This document shows, piece after piece, positions 16,032-23,425 of a stretch of DNA of 49,083 bases. Made by a program: the position numbers and the translations under genes. The notes beneath the pieces are model-generated. The model was given only the letters and a program-made list of their open reading frames with translations. It ran no database searches and was not told the DNA's origin. The first letter of the stretch is position 1. Each line of letters begins with the position of its first letter. Source of the stretch: Opitutus sp. (GTDB taxonomy: Bacteria > Verrucomicrobiota > Verrucomicrobiia > Opitutales > Opitutaceae); assembly GCA_013821985.1 (NCBI GenBank), contig PNJQ01000021.1:1-49083 (forward strand), written 5' to 3'.

Positions 16032-18279
16032 GCTGAATGCCGCGCTCGCATGTTGTGTGAGGGCCTCCGCAATTCCGAGGTGGTCGCCGCTGTCCCGAGC
16101 GGCGATGAGTAGCGTGAATGACGACCGCACCGTGTCGCCGCTGGGACAGCGGCGACCACCTTCGAGCGCGTGGCGCACGCTGCATTTCGCCAATCGGAGA
16201 CTGGCGCTACTTTTTGCCGCGCTCACCGCCATCGCGGCAGCAACATCGCCCGCGCCCGCCGCCGAGTTGCGCGTCACGGGCATGGGCCCATTCGGCAGCC
16301 GCGAGACGACGCGCAGCTTGCAACTGCTGCTCGGCGACCAGCTCGCGCCGGAGACGATCGATGCGCCGCCGATCGAGGACGCCGCGCTGATTCTTTATCA
16401 TGAGTTGCAGCAGGACGGCTATCTCGACGCGCGCATCACCGCGGCCGTCACTGCCGCCGACGGCAGCGTAACGAAGTTTCCAATCACAGCCGATTTGAGC
16501 GAACCACTGCCCCGTCCACTCGCGGCGCGCGGCGTCGAGCTGCAGGTTGAGCGGGGCACGCGCTTTCTCATTCGCGAAATCGAGTTCTCCGGACTGAGCG
16601 CGATGACGGCGGAGGCGGCGCGCGGTTTTTTTACGGGCGAGACGATGCTCGTGCCGCTGGCCGCCGACCGCGTTTATTCCCCCGCCGGCGTGCGGAACTC
16701 CGCGGGCAATCTCGAGGAGGAACTGCGGTTGCGCGGCCACGCCGACGCCGCCGTCACCATCGCGCACGAGGAAGTTGATCACACCAATGGCGCGGTGCGT
16801 CTCGCGATCGCCGTGCATGAAGGCCCGGTGTGGCGCGTGGATGCGGTGAACTTCCTCGAGCGCGCGGAGCCGATGACGCCGCCGGAATTTTTGCAGGAAC
16901 GACTTGGGCAAGCGTGGTCCCCGCTCTGGCGGCAGGACGCGGCGACGGCGGTGCGGCGGTGGTATTTCGAGCGCGGGTTTCCCGACGTGCGCGTGCGCGT
17001 GGCGCCGCGCTTGGGGGAGCAGACGATGGGACGGCAAAGCGTGACGGCCGAAATTCGCGTGCAGCCCGGTGCGCAATTGCGACTCGGAGACGTGCGTCTC
17101 GCCGGCAACACGCACACGCAGGAGCGGACGATGCGTCGGATGCTGAAGTTGAAACCTGGTGAGCTGCTCAATCCGATCGAGATCGACAATGCCCAGGCGC
17201 GGCTGTCGCGGCTCGGTGTGTTCAACCGCATCGATGTGCGCTACGAAGACGCGGGGGTGGGCGTGCGCGACGCGGTGTTCGACGTCACCGAGGGGCGGCT
17301 ACAGGAGGTGAATTTGCTCGCAGGTTACGGCAGCTACGAACAGCTCCGCGCGGGCGTTGAGTGGCAGCACTCGAATCTCTTCGGCCGCGCGCACACCAAC
17401 AACCTCCGGCTCGTCCAGTCGATGAAGAGCACGAGCCTCGATAACCGCTACACCGTGCCTTCGCTTTTCGGCACCGAGGTCGATGGCAGCGCGCGGCTCT
17501 TCGCCCTACGGCGCGAGGAGTTGTCGTTTGTGCGCGAGGAATACGGCGCGAATCTCTCGCTCTCGCGCGCATTCCCGTCGATTCACTCCACGGCGACAGC
17601 GAGCTACAATCTCCGGCGACTCCGCTCCTCGGCCAACGAACTCGCCACGAGCCCCATCGACCAAAGCGAGGCCAACGTCGCTTCGGTCGATCTGCGCCTC
17701 GTGCGTGACCGCCGCGACAACCCGCTCTCGCCGCGCGCGGGCCACCGGTTGTTTGCGCAGGTGGAGTTCGCCAGCAAGGTGCTCGGCGGCGAAGTGGATT
17801 ATCAACAGCTCCAGTTGGGCGCTTCGTATCACCGGGCGATCGGCCGCAGTCGCTGGCTTCATCTCGGGCTGGAGCACGCGGTCGTAACGACGTTCGGCGC
17901 GGACGATGACCGCGCGCTGCCGGTGAACGTGCGGTTCTTCCCCGGGGGTGACGCATCGATTCGCGGCTACAATCGCGGCGAAGCCGCGCCGCGTGCGGCC
18001 AACGGCCAGTTCGTCGGCGCAAAAACTTACCTGCAGTTCAACGTCGAACTCGAGCAGGCGATCACCCCGAAGTTTTCGGTCGTGCTGTTCGGCGACGCGC
18101 TCGGCACCGCGGCGCAACTCGCCGACTACCCGCTCGACGACCGACTCTACTCGGTCGGGCTCGGTCTGCGCTACCACACGATCATCGGTCCGCTGCGCAT
18201 TGAGTATGGTCGAAACCTCAACCCGCGCCCCCTGGATCCGTCGGGGACGCTGCTGCTGTCGATTGGGTTTCCGTTTTGA
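16015..18279 (+). CDS. BamA/TamA-family outer-membrane barrel protein
   Basis: Up to 754 aa. POTRA domains fill about residues 85-425, the last one being very clear (LRLGDVRLAGNTHTQERTMR; then a helix ending RLSRLGVFNRIDV). An Omp85 beta-barrel follows to the end, with the VRFFPGGDASIRGYNRG motif and a C-terminal aromatic strand (GTLLLSIGFPF). It would insert proteins into the outer membrane together with the TamB-like partner. The start is uncertain. GTG 16015 overlaps the tamB-like gene, but the signal peptide (RRLALLFAALTAIAAATS) begins only at about residue 62. In-frame ATG 16105 or GTG 16132 would shorten the odd N-terminus, part of which is encoded by a perfect palindromic repeat (16078-16161). 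Confidence 0.87.
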   Translation: MKSGSKLNAALACCVRASAIPRWSPLSRAAMSSVNDDRTVSPLGQRRPPSSAWRTLHFANRRLALLFAALTAIAAATSPAPAAELRVTGMGPFGSRETTRSLQLLLGDQLAPETIDAPPIEDAALILYHELQQDGYLDARITAAVTAADGSVTKFPITADLSEPLPRPLAARGVELQVERGTRFLIREIEFSGLSAMTAEAARGFFTGETMLVPLAADRVYSPAGVRNSAGNLEEELRLRGHADAAVTIAHEEVDHTNGAVRLAIAVHEGPVWRVDAVNFLERAEPMTPPEFLQERLGQAWSPLWRQDAATAVRRWYFERGFPDVRVRVAPRLGEQTMGRQSVTAEIRVQPGAQLRLGDVRLAGNTHTQERTMRRMLKLKPGELLNPIEIDNAQARLSRLGVFNRIDVRYEDAGVGVRDAVFDVTEGRLQEVNLLAGYGSYEQLRAGVEWQHSNLFGRAHTNNLRLVQSMKSTSLDNRYTVPSLFGTEVDGSARLFALRREELSFVREEYGANLSLSRAFPSIHSTATASYNLRRLRSSANELATSPIDQSEANVASVDLRLVRDRRDNPLSPRAGHRLFAQVEFASKVLGGEVDYQQLQLGASYHRAIGRSRWLHLGLEHAVVTTFGADDDRALPVNVRFFPGGDASIRGYNRGEAAPRAANGQFVGAKTYLQFNVELEQAITPKFSVVLFGDALGTAAQLADYPLDDRLYSVGLGLRYHTIIGPLRIEYGRNLNPRPLDPSGTLLLSIGFPF
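16078..16161. repeat. Long palindromic repeat at the 5' end of the BamA/TamA-like gene
   Basis: Perfect 19-base inverted arms, AGGTGGTCGCCGCTGTCCC (16078-16096) and its complement (16143-16161), enclose 46 bases that hold shorter inner arms (GAGCGGCGA / TCGCCGCT). It lies inside the longest open frame, just before the signal-peptide codons. A degenerate relative is at about 39073-39115. It looks like a REPIN-type mobile palindrome. Confidence 0.8.
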
Positions 18280-18313
18280 GGCCGCGACAGCGTCGCGCGC
18301 TGGCCGCGGATTT

Positions 18314-18387
18314 GGAGGAGCCTGTTCGCAGGCGATTCGATGCGAGACGCGTTCGGATGTTTCTATCGCCTGCAAGCAGGCTCCTCC
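18314..18387. repeat. Palindromic repeat, 23-base arms
   Basis: Arms at 18314-18336 (GGAGGAGCCTGTTCGCAGGC...) and 18365-18387 are inverted copies with two mismatches in 23 bases. The element sits 34 bases after the stop of the BamA/TamA-like gene and just before the convergent frameshifted gene. The hairpin could act as a transcript end or stabiliser. No T-run follows. Confidence 0.78.
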
Positions 18388-18393
18388 CACCGA

Positions 18394-18815
18394 TCAGCCG
18401 CCGGCGATCGCGGTAGCCGCCACATCGCAATCGATCTCGCGCAAGCCGGAGCGATCGCGTTGGTAACTGGGGCGCCGGGAGAAGCCGCGCACGGTGAGTT
18501 GCAGGGAGCGCGTTTCACTGAGGATAAAAGTGCGCCAGCCACTGGGCGGGTCGGGTTTACTGCCGCCCTCGATCTGCCACGCGAGCAACGCCGGATGACA
18601 GCCCGCGGTGACCCCCAGCGCGTGCGGTTCAACGAGGCGTCGGTAGCCCCGTAACTGAGCCGCAACACGCGCCGGCGCCGAATCGCCTCGCGAATAATCT
18701 CGGTGTTCGGCGCCTCGGTTGCAGCCGGCGCGCGGTGAAAGAAGCAGGCAGCGCTCGCGGTCAAAATCGCTTGGAGGAAGCGGCGCCGATTCACCGCGGC
18801 AGCGCGGTGCGGCAC
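18394..18815 (-). pseudogene. Frameshifted WYL-like domain protein with Tat-type signal
   Basis: The start (GTG 18815) encodes a twin-arginine-like signal (NRRRFLQAILTASAACFF) and then a helix-strand start (EIIREAIRRRRVLRLSYG). After SYG, at a run of four C on the plus strand (18647-18650), the sensible frame changes. Adding one base gives ...SYGGYRRLVEPHALGVTAG, then PALLAWQIEGG and ILSETRSLQLTVRGFSRRPS, ending at 18394. The joined product of about 140 aa resembles a WYL domain (RR.VEPHALG...G...LLAW). Read without the correction, the frame turns into Arg/Ser-rich nonsense. A one-base loss in a homopolymer explains it, by real mutation or sequencing error. A Tat signal on a WYL-like domain is itself unusual. 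Confidence 0.7.
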
Positions 18816-18854
18816 GCTTCGACTAGCAAGTGCGGGCTCTATTCTGCCGTGGTC

Positions 18855-18900
18855 GCGGGGAGCGCGAAGCGAGCCGGCCGGGTCGCTTCGCGCTCCCCGC
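18855..18900. repeat. Perfect palindromic repeat, 18-base arms
   Basis: GCGGGGAGCGCGAAGCGA (18855-18872) and its exact complement (18883-18900) flank a 10-base spacer. It lies between the frameshifted gene and the esterase. A smaller hairpin (GCCGATC/GATCGGC, about 18975-18992) lies just after the esterase stop codon and may mark its transcript end. Confidence 0.82.
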
Positions 18901-18995
18901 TACAGGCTCCACGGATCATGACAGCGATCGTCAATCGCGACTTTCGCGCGCGGCTGGGCTACTGGCAGAGTGCGGCCGCCGATCAGAGATCGGCC

Positions 18996-19862
18996 CTACT
19001 TTTCGGCAGACGGCGGCGGGGACGGACTGCTGGACGCGAGCCAGTCGGCCAGCGGAAGTTGCAGGCGGATGATTTCCTGGACGGCGAGCGCGGCGACGCG
19101 ATCGGCGCCGTAGTGGGAATAGTGCGTGTTATCGCGCCAGCCTTCGGTTTTACGAGCATAGAGGCCCGGATCGATCCACAGGTGCAGGCGCTTCGAACCC
19201 TCGATGCCGTGCGCTTCCTCAAGCGCCGTCGTCAGCGCGTTCAACTCGAGCAACGGAACGCCAGCGCGCGCGGCAACGTCGCGCACGACGGGCACATAAT
19301 CGCCGTGCGTATCGATAAGGTGCGTGCCGTCTTCGGCCCATTTCCGGCGCGCGACGGAAGTTGCGAGGACCGGATGCGCGCCCCGTTCGCGCACATCGGC
19401 GATGAAGCGACGGAGATTGGCGGCGAATGCGCCGAGCGGTTCCGTGTAGCGGGCGGAATCTTCGCGCTTTGCGTCGTTGTGGCCGAACTGAATGATCACC
19501 CAGTCGCCGGGCGCGAGAAGGCTGACGAGTTTTTGCCAGCGGCCCTCGTCGAGGAACGACTTGGTGCTGCGGCCATTCACGGCGTGGTTCACGACGACCG
19601 CAGGATCGCGAAAGTAGCGCGGGAGCAACTCTCCCCAGCCGTATTCGGGGTTGGGCGTGGCGCGCTCCTTGGTCGCGAGCGTCGAGTCGCCGGCGAGATG
19701 CAGCCTGGGGGAGACGGCCGAAGCCGGCGCAATCGCGGAAAAGGCCTTCCCCGGCGCGAAGATGAACGCGGACGTGGCGGCGACGGCGAGGATGAATGCC
19801 CGCGCGACAGCGGGAATGAGCCGGCCACTCCGGGTCACGGCGTGGCTTTGACGTCGGCGCAT
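18996..19862 (-). CDS. Secreted SGNH/GDSL hydrolase, rhamnogalacturonan acetylesterase-like
   Basis: 288 aa with an N-terminal signal region (LIPAVARAFILAVAATSAFI), so exported. SGNH blocks are clear. Block I is HLAGDSTLA with the nucleophile Ser60, the Asn is in NHAVNGRSTKSF, block III is FGHNDAK (Asn129), and the catalytic Asp and His are in DNTHYSHYGA near the C-terminus. This arrangement matches rhamnogalacturonan acetylesterases (CE12-like), which remove acetyl groups from pectin. The chosen ATG (19862) overlaps the end of the MarR gene by 28 bases and gives a normal signal peptide; longer in-frame starts read through the MarR gene. Neighbours do not form a polysaccharide locus, so the natural substrate remains a guess. 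Confidence 0.85.
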   Translation of the reverse strand: MRRRQSHAVTRSGRLIPAVARAFILAVAATSAFIFAPGKAFSAIAPASAVSPRLHLAGDSTLATKERATPNPEYGWGELLPRYFRDPAVVVNHAVNGRSTKSFLDEGRWQKLVSLLAPGDWVIIQFGHNDAKREDSARYTEPLGAFAANLRRFIADVRERGAHPVLATSVARRKWAEDGTHLIDTHGDYVPVVRDVAARAGVPLLELNALTTALEEAHGIEGSKRLHLWIDPGLYARKTEGWRDNTHYSHYGADRVAALAVQEIIRLQLPLADWLASSSPSPPPSAEK

Positions 19863-20314
19863 TTTTTTTCCAGTGCAGCCCCGAGCCGCGTGAACGCGGC
19901 GATGATGGATTTCGCTTCGGCGTCGCTGAGATGGGCGGCGAAGTGTTTCGCGATGCCGGCGCGATAGACGGGCCACATCTTCCGCAGGAGTTCGACGCCC
20001 TTGTCAGTCAACACGGCGTGCTGCACGCGGCCGTCCTTCGGACAGGATTTTCGTTCGAGGAGTTTTTCCTTTTCCAATTTGTCCACCAGGCGCGTCAAAC
20101 CACTGCGGCTGAGGAGCGCGCTGCGCGCCAGTTCGCTCATGCGCAGGTGCCGGTCCGGCGCGAGGTAGAGTTCGTAAAGGGCGTCATACCAACTGAGCGA
20201 CGGCAAACCCGCCGCCTGCAAGTCCGCCTCGATCGAGGCGAAGATGCGCCAGAAGGAGACATAGTAACGCCGCCAGGCTTCGAGGTGGTTTTCTGGCAGG
20301 TGGGACGGCTTCAT
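19835..20314 (-). CDS. MarR-family transcriptional regulator
   Basis: A 159-aa dimeric winged-helix regulator. After a helical N-terminus (AWRRYYVSFWRIFASIEADL) the DNA-binding part reads RHLRMSELARSALLSRSGLT, then RLVDKLEKEKLLERKSCPKD and GRVQHAVLTDKG, the MarR wing. A C-terminal dimer helix follows. It is divergent from the DoxX gene. The short shared gap and the DoxX start carry two near-identical palindromes (see 20335 and 20364), so it probably represses itself and doxX until a ligand, perhaps a phenolic or reactive compound, is bound. Start ATG 20314. It may be co-transcribed with the esterase downstream. Confidence 0.9.
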   Translation of the reverse strand: MKPSHLPENHLEAWRRYYVSFWRIFASIEADLQAAGLPSLSWYDALYELYLAPDRHLRMSELARSALLSRSGLTRLVDKLEKEKLLERKSCPKDGRVQHAVLTDKGVELLRKMWPVYRAGIAKHFAAHLSDAEAKSIIAAFTRLGAALEKKCADVKATP

Positions 20315-20334
20315 GCCCCCAACGGTGCATTTTT

Positions 20335-20352
20335 TAGTTGCATACGCAACTT
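20335..20352. promoter_or_regulatory. MarR operator candidate 1
   Basis: TAGTTGCATACGCAACTT is an inverted repeat (AGTTG-6-CAACT) 20 bases upstream of the marR start. It matches the second site 29 bases away. Binding here would be expected to block marR transcription; this is inference from position and symmetry. Confidence 0.6.
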
Positions 20353-20363
20353 CTCTTCACTTT

Positions 20364-20381
20364 TAGTTGTGCATGCAACTA
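20364..20381. promoter_or_regulatory. MarR operator candidate 2, over the doxX start codon
   Basis: TAGTTGTGCATGCAACTA has perfect 6-base arms (TAGTTG/CAACTA). The doxX ATG (20373-20375) lies in its centre. Paired with the site at 20335 it gives the shared consensus TAGTTG-N6-CAACTW. Confidence 0.65.
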
Positions 20382-20825
20382 TCCGCACTTCCCTCCTCCC
20401 TCGTCGCCACCAGCGACTCTTCCGCGCCGCTCATCCTGCGGCTTTCCCTCGGTGCCATGATCCTGCCGCACGGCCTGCAAAAGACGCTCGGCTGGTTCGG
20501 CGGCTACGGCTTCGAAGGCACCATGGGCTATCTGACCAACTCGTTTGGCGCGCCGTGGATCCTCGCATTGCTCGCGATCCTCGCCGAATCGGTCGGTGGG
20601 GTGATGCTCCTCGCGGGGCTGGGCACCCGTCTGGCGGCCGTCGGCGTCGGTGGCGTGATGGCCGTGGCCGCGACGCAGCATTGGTCGCATGGGTTCTTCA
20701 TGAACTGGTTCGGCCAGCAGAAGGGCGAAGGTCTCGAGTTCTTTATCCTCGCAATCGGCATGGCGGCCGCACTGGTCGTCACGGGCGGCGGCAAATGGTC
20801 GCTGGACTCGCTTTTCCGGCGCTGA
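20373..20825 (+). CDS. DoxX family membrane protein
   Basis: 150 aa with four hydrophobic helices, typical of DoxX. The first helix region is APLILRLSLGAMILPHGLQK, followed by GFEGTMGYLTNSFGAPWILA, LAESVGGVMLLAGLGTRLAA and a last helix FILAIGMAAALVVTGGGKW. DoxX proteins are small inner-membrane proteins tied to redox and thiol stress or to electron transfer, without a settled reaction. The ATG at 20373 is inside a palindromic operator and has no ribosome-binding site, so the message may be leaderless; the N-terminus agrees with family length. It is divergent from marR, and a strong terminator (20857-20892) follows its stop. Confidence 0.88.
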   Translation: MQLSALPSSLVATSDSSAPLILRLSLGAMILPHGLQKTLGWFGGYGFEGTMGYLTNSFGAPWILALLAILAESVGGVMLLAGLGTRLAAVGVGGVMAVAATQHWSHGFFMNWFGQQKGEGLEFFILAIGMAAALVVTGGGKWSLDSLFRR

Positions 20826-20856
20826 CGAAACATCGGGCCCGTCGCGGTGTCCATCG

Positions 20857-20892
20857 GCGGAGCCCCGCTTGCGTCGGCTCCGCTTTTGTTTT
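20857..20892 (+). terminator. Rho-independent terminator after doxX
   Basis: Perfect 8-base stem GCGGAGCC (20857-20864) and GGCTCCGC (20876-20883), an 11-base loop, then TTTTGTTTT. It ends the doxX transcript. It also shows that the next gene starts after it (ATG 20907) and not at the earlier in-frame codon. Confidence 0.85.
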
Positions 20893-20906
20893 CCCTCTCC
20901 TCCATC

Positions 20907-21551
20907 ATGCAACGCTTCGCCTTGCTCGCGTGTCTCGTCCTCGGACTGTCCGGCTGCAGCGGCGTCTATTACGACGCGATGGAGAAGATCGGCATTCCGA
21001 AGCGCCAGATCCTGGTCGATCGCGTGGAGTCGGCGCGTGGCGCTCAACAGGAAGCCAAGGAACAGTTCGCGAACGCCCTGGAGCAGTTTCTCGCCGTCAC
21101 CAAGGTGCCGACCACTGAGCTGAAATCGACCTACGACCGATTGAACGATGAATTCAAACGCAGCGAGTCGCGCGCGCAGGAAGTGCGCGACCGCGTGGCC
21201 GCGATCGACGACGTTGCGAAGGCCCTCTTCGAGGAGTGGAACGTGGAACTCGCGCAGTATTCCAACGCCACGCTGCGCGCGCAAAGCCAGCGCCAGCTCG
21301 ACGCCACCAAGCGCCGCTACGCCGAACTGATGCGCGTGATGAACGCCGCTGCCGATCGCATGGACCCGGTGCTCGCCACGTTCCGCGACCAGGTGCTGTT
21401 CCTGAAGCATAACTTGAACGCGCAAGCCGTCGCCGCGCTCGGCAACACCACGCGCGATCTGCAGCAGGACATCACGCGCCTGATCGCCGAAATGGAAAAA
21501 TCCATTCGCGAAGCCGACGCTTTCATCTCGTCGATGCAATCGGCGAAGTAG
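20907..21551 (+). CDS. DUF2959 lipoprotein
   Basis: A 214-aa predicted lipoprotein. The signal ends in a lipobox (LLACLVLGLSGCSG), so the mature protein is anchored through Cys at about residue 17. The remainder is almost entirely helical, with the DUF2959 opening (YYDAMEKIGIPKRQILVDRV) and long coiled-coil-like helices (ELKSTYDRLNDEFKRSESRA and later). Function is unknown; the shape suggests a periplasmic structural or spacer protein. The ATG at 20907 places the signal at the N-terminus; the longer frame would run through the doxX terminator. A weak stem followed by seven T (21600-21606) lies 50 bases after the stop. Confidence 0.88.
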   Translation: MQRFALLACLVLGLSGCSGVYYDAMEKIGIPKRQILVDRVESARGAQQEAKEQFANALEQFLAVTKVPTTELKSTYDRLNDEFKRSESRAQEVRDRVAAIDDVAKALFEEWNVELAQYSNATLRAQSQRQLDATKRRYAELMRVMNAAADRMDPVLATFRDQVLFLKHNLNAQAVAALGNTTRDLQQDITRLIAEMEKSIREADAFISSMQSAK

Positions 21552-21675
21552 CCACAGTCGGGGACGGACACGCCCGTCGCGCGACGCGTTCAGGATCGCT
21601 TTTTTTCGCAGCGCTGTGTCGCCACTGCGCACCGGGGGACTAGACAGCTCGGCGCCGTCTCCCCAATCTCTCGGC

Positions 21676-22149
21676 ATGCCGAACACGCTCCGCCGCGCCA
21701 CCAACGCCGATGGCCCTGCCGCGGCTGCGCTCGTGGCGGCTGCGCTTGTGGAATTCGGCCTGCAGCCCGATCCGACCGGCACCGATGCAGACCTCGCGGA
21801 CATCGAGCGGCATTACTTTGCGCGCGGCGGCGATTTCGTGGTGTTGATCGCCCCTGACGCACGACTCGTCGGCACGTGCGGCCTCTACCCCTTGGCGTCG
21901 CCCTCGCCAGGTGCAATCGAACTCCGTAAAATGTATCTCGCGCCTTTGACCCGCGGCCAAGGGCAGGGCCGGCGACTGCTCGAGTGGGCGATTCAGCGGT
22001 CGCGCGAACTCGGCTATCGCCAGCTGCGCCTCGAGACCGCGTGTGTGCTCAAGGACGCGATCGCTCTCTACGAGCGCAACGGCTTCTTGCGCGATAATCG
22101 CGCGCTACACACGTGTCGCTGCGACGCCGCTTTCGTGCGCGAACTCTGA
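21676..22149 (+). CDS. GNAT family N-acetyltransferase
   Basis: A 157-aa acetyl-CoA-dependent transferase of the GNAT fold. The beta4-alpha3 region reads IELRKMYLAPLTRGQGQGRR, with the Q/RxxGxG/A acetyl-CoA pyrophosphate loop RGQGQGRRLLEWA, and motif B near the end (YRQLRLETACVLKDAIALYE, then RNGF). The substrate cannot be told from sequence. The ATG at 21676 gives the usual short N-terminal strand (NTLRRATNADGPAAAALV). It is monocistronic between the DUF2959 gene and the biosynthetic cluster. Confidence 0.87.
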   Translation: MPNTLRRATNADGPAAAALVAAALVEFGLQPDPTGTDADLADIERHYFARGGDFVVLIAPDARLVGTCGLYPLASPSPGAIELRKMYLAPLTRGQGQGRRLLEWAIQRSRELGYRQLRLETACVLKDAIALYERNGFLRDNRALHTCRCDAAFVREL

Positions 22150-22260
22150 CCCCGGTGCGCGGGTGTCTAGTGGGGACAATGCCCCATATTTTGGCGGAGA
22201 GCTTGGAAGTAGGCTCGGAGTATTACCGATGCGCGCGACACGGCCGAGATTCAGCTGGCT

Positions 22261-23016
22261 ATGTCTTCCACGCAGGCCCCCTATCATCGCTTGCGTCCCC
22301 ACCCTGCACTGACCCAGCACTACGCCCGCCCGGAAGATAAGCCGGGGTTTGTCGATAACCTGTTCGACCAAGGCGCGCCGCACTACGATGCGATTGTGGA
22401 CTGGGGTTTCCTGCGCAGCGGCGCTGGCTATCGCCGTTGGGTGCAACAGCGCCACGGCCTCAAGCCCGGGCACCGCGTCCTCGACGTCGCATGCGGCACG
22501 GGACTGGTGGCGATGGAGGCGGCGAAGATCCTCGGCAGCGCGGAGAACATCACGTGCCTCGACCCGAGTGCCGGCATGCTCGCCGTCGCGCGCAAGAAGC
22601 TCGCCGCCACCTTCGTGCAGGGACGCGCGGAAGCGATCCCACTCGCGGACGATTCCTTCGACTTTCTCACGATGGGCTATGCGCTGCGCCATGTGAGCGA
22701 CCTCGACACGACCTTTCGCGAATACGCCCGCGTGCTGAAACCCGGCGGGAAGCTCCTCATCCTGGAGGTCACGAAGCCGAAGAGTCAGCTCGGCAGATTT
22801 TTCTTCCGCGTTTATTTCGGCCAGGTCTATCCGTTCCTCTCCGGCCTCCTTACGCGCAGCGCCAGCGCGAAAACGATGATGCGCTACTATTGGGAAACCA
22901 TGGACGCGTGCGTGCCGCCCGAAAGCGTGCTCGCCGCCCTGCGCGGAGCCGGCTTGCGCGACGTCAAACGCACGACGGCGCTCGGCTTGTTCAGCGAATA
23001 CACCGCGACCAAATAG
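22261..23016 (+). CDS. Class I SAM methyltransferase (UbiE-like), first gene of the polyene-like cluster
   Basis: A 251-aa soluble methyltransferase. Motif I is VLDVACGTGLVAMEAA (Asp75 to Gly81), the acidic loop ITCLDPSAGMLAVARKK follows, then motif II/III (FDFLTMGYALRHVSDLDTTF and VLKPGGKLLILEVTKPKSQL). This pattern is closest to UbiE/MenG enzymes that methylate ring carbons of quinone precursors. In aryl polyene clusters a related methyltransferase (ApeB-like) modifies the aryl head group, which would suit the chorismatase-derived ring proposed here. It starts a string of eleven same-strand genes; the gap to the ACP gene is 21 bases. Confidence 0.86.
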   Translation: MSSTQAPYHRLRPHPALTQHYARPEDKPGFVDNLFDQGAPHYDAIVDWGFLRSGAGYRRWVQQRHGLKPGHRVLDVACGTGLVAMEAAKILGSAENITCLDPSAGMLAVARKKLAATFVQGRAEAIPLADDSFDFLTMGYALRHVSDLDTTFREYARVLKPGGKLLILEVTKPKSQLGRFFFRVYFGQVYPFLSGLLTRSASAKTMMRYYWETMDACVPPESVLAALRGAGLRDVKRTTALGLFSEYTATK

Positions 23017-23037
23017 CTGCGCGCTCCTCCGTCGTCC

Positions 23038-23412
23038 ATGCATCCTCCACCCCCCAGCCCCGGACCGGCCTTCGACCCCGAGGCGTCGATTCGTCATCTG
23101 CCGGAAGCCGCGCGCGCCTGCTACCGCGAGTTTCGCGCGACCGGAGACCTCGACTCGCTGGACCCGCTCATTCTCGCGATCCTCGAGTCGTTCCTCCCGC
23201 GCAAGTCCGCGCGCAGCCTGCGCGAACTCCCCGGCGACACCCGCCTGATGGAGGACCTCGGTTTCGATTCGCTCGCGATGACGGAAATCGTCTTTTTCAC
23301 CGAAGATCTCTTCGGCATCCGGATCGAGACGCGCGAACTCCTGACCGTGCGCACGATCGATGACCTGCGCTCATTCATCCGGCGGAAGATTTCCACCCGG
23401 GCGACCCCTTGA
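23038..23412 (+). CDS. Acyl carrier protein with N-terminal extension
   Basis: 124 aa. The carrier domain is at about residues 42-118, with the phosphopantetheine attachment site Ser78 in MEDLGFDSLAMTEIV and the usual following helix (FFTEDLFGIRIETREL). The first ~40 residues are Pro-rich and then helical, longer than a standard ACP. It should carry the growing chain or the aryl starter as a thioester. It is one of two carrier proteins in the cluster, as in aryl polyene systems (ApeE/ApeF). It lies 13 bases before the ketosynthase gene. Confidence 0.88.
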   Translation: MHPPPPSPGPAFDPEASIRHLPEAARACYREFRATGDLDSLDPLILAILESFLPRKSARSLRELPGDTRLMEDLGFDSLAMTEIVFFTEDLFGIRIETRELLTVRTIDDLRSFIRRKISTRATP

Positions 23413-23425
23413 CCGCCCAGCGCGC

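Noticed and set aside
18996-19976. Longer start for the SGNH esterase (up to 19976)
   Set aside because: The extra residues are Arg/His-rich, run antisense-free but in another frame through the MarR gene, and would bury the signal peptide; ATG 19862 is better.
20379-21803. 474-codon minus-strand frame across doxX, DUF2959 and GNAT genes
   Set aside because: It runs antisense through three recognised genes and a terminator; low-complexity translation.
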